From: Nisaea sediminum
GTDB taxonomy: Bacteria; Pseudomonadota; Alphaproteobacteria; Thalassobaculales; Thalassobaculaceae
DNA: 64,000 nt
Direction of reading: 5' to 3'
Assembly: GCF_014904705.1 (NCBI RefSeq)
Contig: NZ_JACZCQ010000007.1
Coordinates: forward strand, 28,833-92,832
Notes under the pieces: generated by a model
Told to the model about the DNA's origin: nothing
Databases searched by the model: none
Seen by the model: only the letters and a program-made list of their open reading frames with translations
In this document: piece after piece, positions 61,017 through 64,000 of the stretch
Layout of the letters: each line of letters starts with the position of its first letter
Position numbering within the stretch: position 1 is the first letter of the stretch
Position numbers and translations under genes: made by a program

Positions 61017-62102
61017 TCAGTTGTCGGTCAGCGTGCGCGGGCCGAGCGGATGGTCCGCATGCGGATACGGGTGGTGGTGGTGATCGTGCCCGTGGTCATG
61101 ACCGTGATCGTGGGAATGGCCGTGCCCGTGACTATGGCCGTGATGGTGACCGTCGCCGTGATGATGATCGTGATCATGATCGTGCCCGTGATCATGGCCC
61201 GGGCCGGTGCCGATGCCCTCGACGTGATGATGATGGCTCTCCTGCGGCAGGCCGACTTCGGCCTCGAAGCCGAGCACCTGCTGGCGGTACTTGCACATCT
61301 GGCAGTTCATGTTGCCGGTGCCCTCGTCGATCTCGCGGATCCGGTCGAGGAAGGTCTCGATCACCAGCGGATGGTCGTTCAGATAGGGCGCCTTGACGAA
61401 CTCGATCTCCGGATGGCGCGCGGCGACCTTGTCGACATAGTCGTAGATCCGCGTCACCAGGATCCCGGTGAAGAGGAAATAAGGGAAGACGACGATGCGC
61501 TTGTAGCCGAGCTTGGCGGCATGCTCGAGCGCCGGTTCGACCAGAGGAAAGGTGACGCCGGAATAGGCGGTCTCGCCCCAGCCGAAACCCATGCCCTCCC
61601 AGAGCATGCGCATGACTTTGGCGACGTTGGAATTGGCGTCCGGATCGGAGGCACCGCGTCCGACCACGACGAGCATGGTTTCATGTCGCGAGACGCCGTC
61701 GCCGGCGGCCTTCAGTGCTTCCTCGATCCGCTCTCCTGCGGCCCGAATCATCTTCAGATCGATGCCGAGCTCGCGCCCGTAGCGGATCGTCACGCCCTCG
61801 GCGCCGGCCGCATAGGTGTTCAGGACGGACGGAATGTCGTTCTTGGCGTGCCCGGCGGCGAACAGCATGCCGGGAACGGCGAGCACGTCGGTCACGCCGC
61901 GTTCGCGCAGCGCGTCGAGGCCGTTGCGGATGATCGGGGTGGCGAATTCGAGGTAGCCGTAATCGACCGGCATGTCCGGCAGCTTTTCCTTGATCCGGAC
62001 CGCGAGTTTCGCGAACTCGTCGACGGCGGCCTGATCGCGGCTGCCATGCCCGCAGATCATCACGCCCTGTTTTTCGCTGGAAGTCTCGTTGGTCATGCTC
62101 AT
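61017..62102 (-). CDS. cbiX: Sirohydrochlorin cobaltochelatase CbiX with Fe-S motif and His-rich tail
   Basis: CbiX inserts cobalt into sirohydrochlorin (or a precorrin), the entry to the cobalt-early cobalamin route. The 361-aa long-form product has two chelatase halves (VMICGHGSRDQAAVDEF with the first His; VVVGRGASDPDANSNVAKV and YKRIVVFPYFLFTGIL in the second). Residues 265-270 (MNCQMC) form the MxCxxC Fe-S motif described in CbiX of Bacillus megaterium. Residues about 285-350 are a histidine-rich run (HDHGHDHDHDHHHG and similar), likely to bind or store cobalt. The ATG at 62102 follows GGGG by 6 bases. First gene of the main cobalamin operon. Confidence 0.93.
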   Translation of the reverse strand: MSMTNETSSEKQGVMICGHGSRDQAAVDEFAKLAVRIKEKLPDMPVDYGYLEFATPIIRNGLDALRERGVTDVLAVPGMLFAAGHAKNDIPSVLNTYAAGAEGVTIRYGRELGIDLKMIRAAGERIEEALKAAGDGVSRHETMLVVVGRGASDPDANSNVAKVMRMLWEGMGFGWGETAYSGVTFPLVEPALEHAAKLGYKRIVVFPYFLFTGILVTRIYDYVDKVAARHPEIEFVKAPYLNDHPLVIETFLDRIREIDEGTGNMNCQMCKYRQQVLGFEAEVGLPQESHHHHVEGIGTGPGHDHGHDHDHDHHHGDGHHHGHSHGHGHSHDHGHDHGHDHHHHPYPHADHPLGPRTLTDN

Positions 62103-62413
62103 CTCATCCCCACCGCCGCGCGCACGGGGACGCGGAGAATGCCTCTCCGCCCACGAGCCGCCGCGGATATCCTTTTTCATGGATCTATCCGGCCCCGGTA
62201 GTGTTCCGGGGCGCCCGTCACGTCAGTGTCCCGGGCCGCTCCGTTCTGGATAGAGGGTTCGGCCGTGCCGGGCAAGCTCGGAAGGGGCAGAAACTGTTCT
62301 GCAAGCGGCGGGAGAGGAGCGCCGGCGAACAGCCTGCTCTTCAGGCGGGCCGGCGCTGCGAATTCTTGCCGTCGGCCCGGCGGCCCGTCTATTAATCGCG
62401 GTGTCTTCCATCC
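62103..62413. other. 311-base divergent region between cbiX and a surface-carbohydrate gene
   Basis: It must hold promoters for the cobalamin operon (leftward) and for the gene at 62414. I looked for a cobalamin riboswitch on the cbiX-sense strand and did not find the conserved B12 box or the usual GGGAA...CTGCCCCCGCAAC core. A GCCCCGG/CCGGGGC hairpin is present at 62192-62212. Confidence 0.5.
62192..62212. repeat. 7-base inverted repeat hairpin in the cbiX leader region
   Basis: GCCCCGG and CCGGGGC are separated by TAGTGTT. The hairpin would be in the leader or promoter region of the cobalamin operon, about 90 bases before the cbiX ATG. No T-run follows on either strand, so terminator function is not supported. 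Confidence 0.6.
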
Positions 62414-63760
62414 ATGCGATCGGCGATCATGCGCTACAAACGTCTTTACCTCCCGATCGAGGAGGTCGCCCGCGAATTGAACGCGCGCCTCCCGTTGGTT
62501 CTGCGTGCCGTTGCAGACGGGTATGTGGTGATTATCGGCGACCAGTGGTCGATGGTACGGAACCTCGACCAGTTCCTGCCGGGCGCCGTGTTCCTCAAGG
62601 GCAGCAATCAGATCCAGACGAATTGGGCGAAGCATGCGAAGGATTGCGGGCACCGTGTCGTGGCGATCGACGAAGAAGTCACGGCCATGGCAGACAGGAG
62701 ATTTGTTCTACAGGGCGTGACCTCGGAATTCCTCGGGAATCTGGATCGGTTCTTCCTCCAGGGGCGCAATCAGCACCGGATCTTTCAGAACGCTTTTCCC
62801 GAGCACGAGGAGCGGTTCGTGGTGACGGGCAATCCCCGTTTCGATCTCTTGTCTCCTGCCATGACCAGAGCTTTCGAAGGGGATGTAGGACGCATTCGCG
62901 AACGGTTCGGCCGCTACATTCTCGTCAATACGAATTTCGGCGCGGGGAATACCGGCCACGGCAGCCGGGAGCGGTTCGTCGAGATCTGCGAGCGGGTCGG
63001 ATATGCGCGATGGGACAATCCGGATGATCGGGCTTGGTTCGAGGCTACTTTCGACTTCGAAGAAACCAATCTGGTGCGTTTCGGGGAAATGGTCCGGGCG
63101 CTCAGGGACCGGTTTCCGGACCATCAGATCGTCCTGCGTCCGCATCCATCGGAGGATCACGCGTTCTGGCGGCAAAGCCTGGCCGGCGAAGATCGGATTC
63201 ATGTCATGTTTGCCGGGACGGTTGTTCCCTGGTTGCTCGGCGCTGACATACTGATCCACAACACCTGCACTACAGGTACAGAGGCCATGGTCCTTGGCGT
63301 GCCGGTTGCGGCTTATGCGCCTTACACGAACTGGATCGAGAGCATCTTTCTATCGAACCTCGTGACCCCCGTTTACCGTGATCTAGAGGGGCTCTTCGGA
63401 GCGGTCCAATCGGCGATCGACGACCGCGCGGGCGCGGTATCGGCGATTCGTGATGCCTTCGGCGAGAGCTTGGCCGATCATATCTCCCTGAACGGCGAAT
63501 GCGGAGCAACCGAAGCCATAATGACGGAAATCGAAGGTCTGGAGCTGACGCCGTTCGAAGGTCACCTGTTCCGGAATAACGATGCCAGGCTGGTGCTGGT
63601 CGCCCTGGACGAGTACCGCAAGAATAAGATGGACCTGACGCGTGAGACCTTGATCCAGAGCATGCAGAATATCTCTCGTGGCCTCGGTGCGGCGGCGGCG
63701 GTCCGGGTCCAGAAACTCTCGGGGTCTATGCTCGCGGTCTTCCCGCCGCCGTCCGGCTAG
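62414..63760 (+). CDS. Surface carbohydrate biosynthesis protein, GT-B/CDP-glycerol transferase-like
   Basis: The 448-aa product resembles a family of surface carbohydrate proteins whose activity is not well defined. The N-terminal half reads RYKRLYLPIEEVARELNARL, VIIGDQWSMVRNLDQFLPGAVFLKG and VTGNPRFDLL; the C-terminal half has QIVLRPHPSEDH and the nucleotide-type segment DILIHNTCTTGTEAMVLGVPVAAY, as in CDP-glycerol/polysialyltransferase-fold enzymes. It also resembles the protein at 18478. A glycan phosphotransferase or glycosyltransferase is likely. The start has no clear ribosome site; the ATG at 62429 is an alternative. Confidence 0.75.
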   Translation: MRSAIMRYKRLYLPIEEVARELNARLPLVLRAVADGYVVIIGDQWSMVRNLDQFLPGAVFLKGSNQIQTNWAKHAKDCGHRVVAIDEEVTAMADRRFVLQGVTSEFLGNLDRFFLQGRNQHRIFQNAFPEHEERFVVTGNPRFDLLSPAMTRAFEGDVGRIRERFGRYILVNTNFGAGNTGHGSRERFVEICERVGYARWDNPDDRAWFEATFDFEETNLVRFGEMVRALRDRFPDHQIVLRPHPSEDHAFWRQSLAGEDRIHVMFAGTVVPWLLGADILIHNTCTTGTEAMVLGVPVAAYAPYTNWIESIFLSNLVTPVYRDLEGLFGAVQSAIDDRAGAVSAIRDAFGESLADHISLNGECGATEAIMTEIEGLELTPFEGHLFRNNDARLVLVALDEYRKNKMDLTRETLIQSMQNISRGLGAAAAVRVQKLSGSMLAVFPPPSG

Positions 63761-63795
63761 CGGACTTGCGAGCGGGATGGAAAAATTCTCCATAG

Positions 63796-64000
<205 letters not shown>

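Noticed and set aside
61017..61250. Simple-sequence repeat near the end of cbiX as a separate element
   Set aside because: The CAT/GTG-rich tract is the coding DNA of the His-rich tail of CbiX and stays in frame.
62103..62413. Cobalamin riboswitch upstream of cbiX
   Set aside because: I read the cbiX-sense strand for the B12 box and the CTGCCCCCGCAAC-type core and found neither. The hairpin at 62192-62212 is not sufficient.

Overview
The window looks like the chromosome of a marine alphaproteobacterium, probably close to the Rhodospirillales. Most coding DNA is GC-rich. The Fur-family regulator, the RpoE/ChrR-type sigma pair, the IalB-like secreted protein and the DMSP-lyase gene all have an alphaproteobacterial character. 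No plasmid or phage functions and no intact insertion sequence were seen. Assignments come from reading motifs in the translated sequence; no database search was run.

Layout. (1) 1-6215: the start of a DUF4347 protein that runs off the left edge, a family-2 glycosyltransferase, the complete dTDP-L-rhamnose set rfbC-rfbB-rfbD-rfbA and an M23 peptidase. (2) 6208-13894: a TPR/tandem glycosyltransferase, aspS, a serralysin-like RTX protease, an asparaginase and a TrmH-type methyltransferase. (3) 13955-36682: a surface-glycan type island built as two converging arms. The plus arm (13955-28462) holds a TIM-barrel isomerase, three radical-SAM enzymes (two with a cobalamin-binding type N-terminus, one MiaB-like), a formyltransferase, a HisC-like aminotransferase, an epimerase, methyltransferases and glycosyltransferase-like proteins. 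The minus arm has an rfbF/C-methyltransferase/epimerase operon and a six-gene operon around a CMP-sugar synthetase. Much of 18.5-31.6 kb is visibly richer in A+T than the flanks. (4) 36944-38317: an ECF sigma factor and ChrR-like anti-sigma factor with a matching promoter. (5) 38446-49386: mixed genes including rlmN, dddL (DMSP lyase), a GmhA-like isomerase, a Bax-inhibitor-1 protein, tRNA-Thr, fur and a beta-hydroxyacid dehydrogenase. (6) 49387-62102: cobalamin (corrin ring) synthesis. (7) 62414-64000: more surface-carbohydrate genes, cut by the right edge.

How it fits together. The rhamnose genes supply dTDP-rhamnose to the nearby glycosyltransferases. The island appears to make at least one CDP-linked, C-methylated sugar and one CMP-linked sugar acid, with unusual radical-SAM tailoring. 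The cobalamin genes combine Cob-type methyltransferases with CbiX, CbiD and CbiG, and no CobG, CobF or CobN is seen, which suggests early cobalt insertion. Their product could serve the cobalamin-binding radical-SAM enzymes of the island. The strongest candidate for an undescribed system is the 13.9-36.7 kb island. The best-defined single anomaly is the ChrR-like anti-sigma factor, which lacks all four zinc ligands of its sigma-binding domain but keeps all four metal ligands of its cupin domain.
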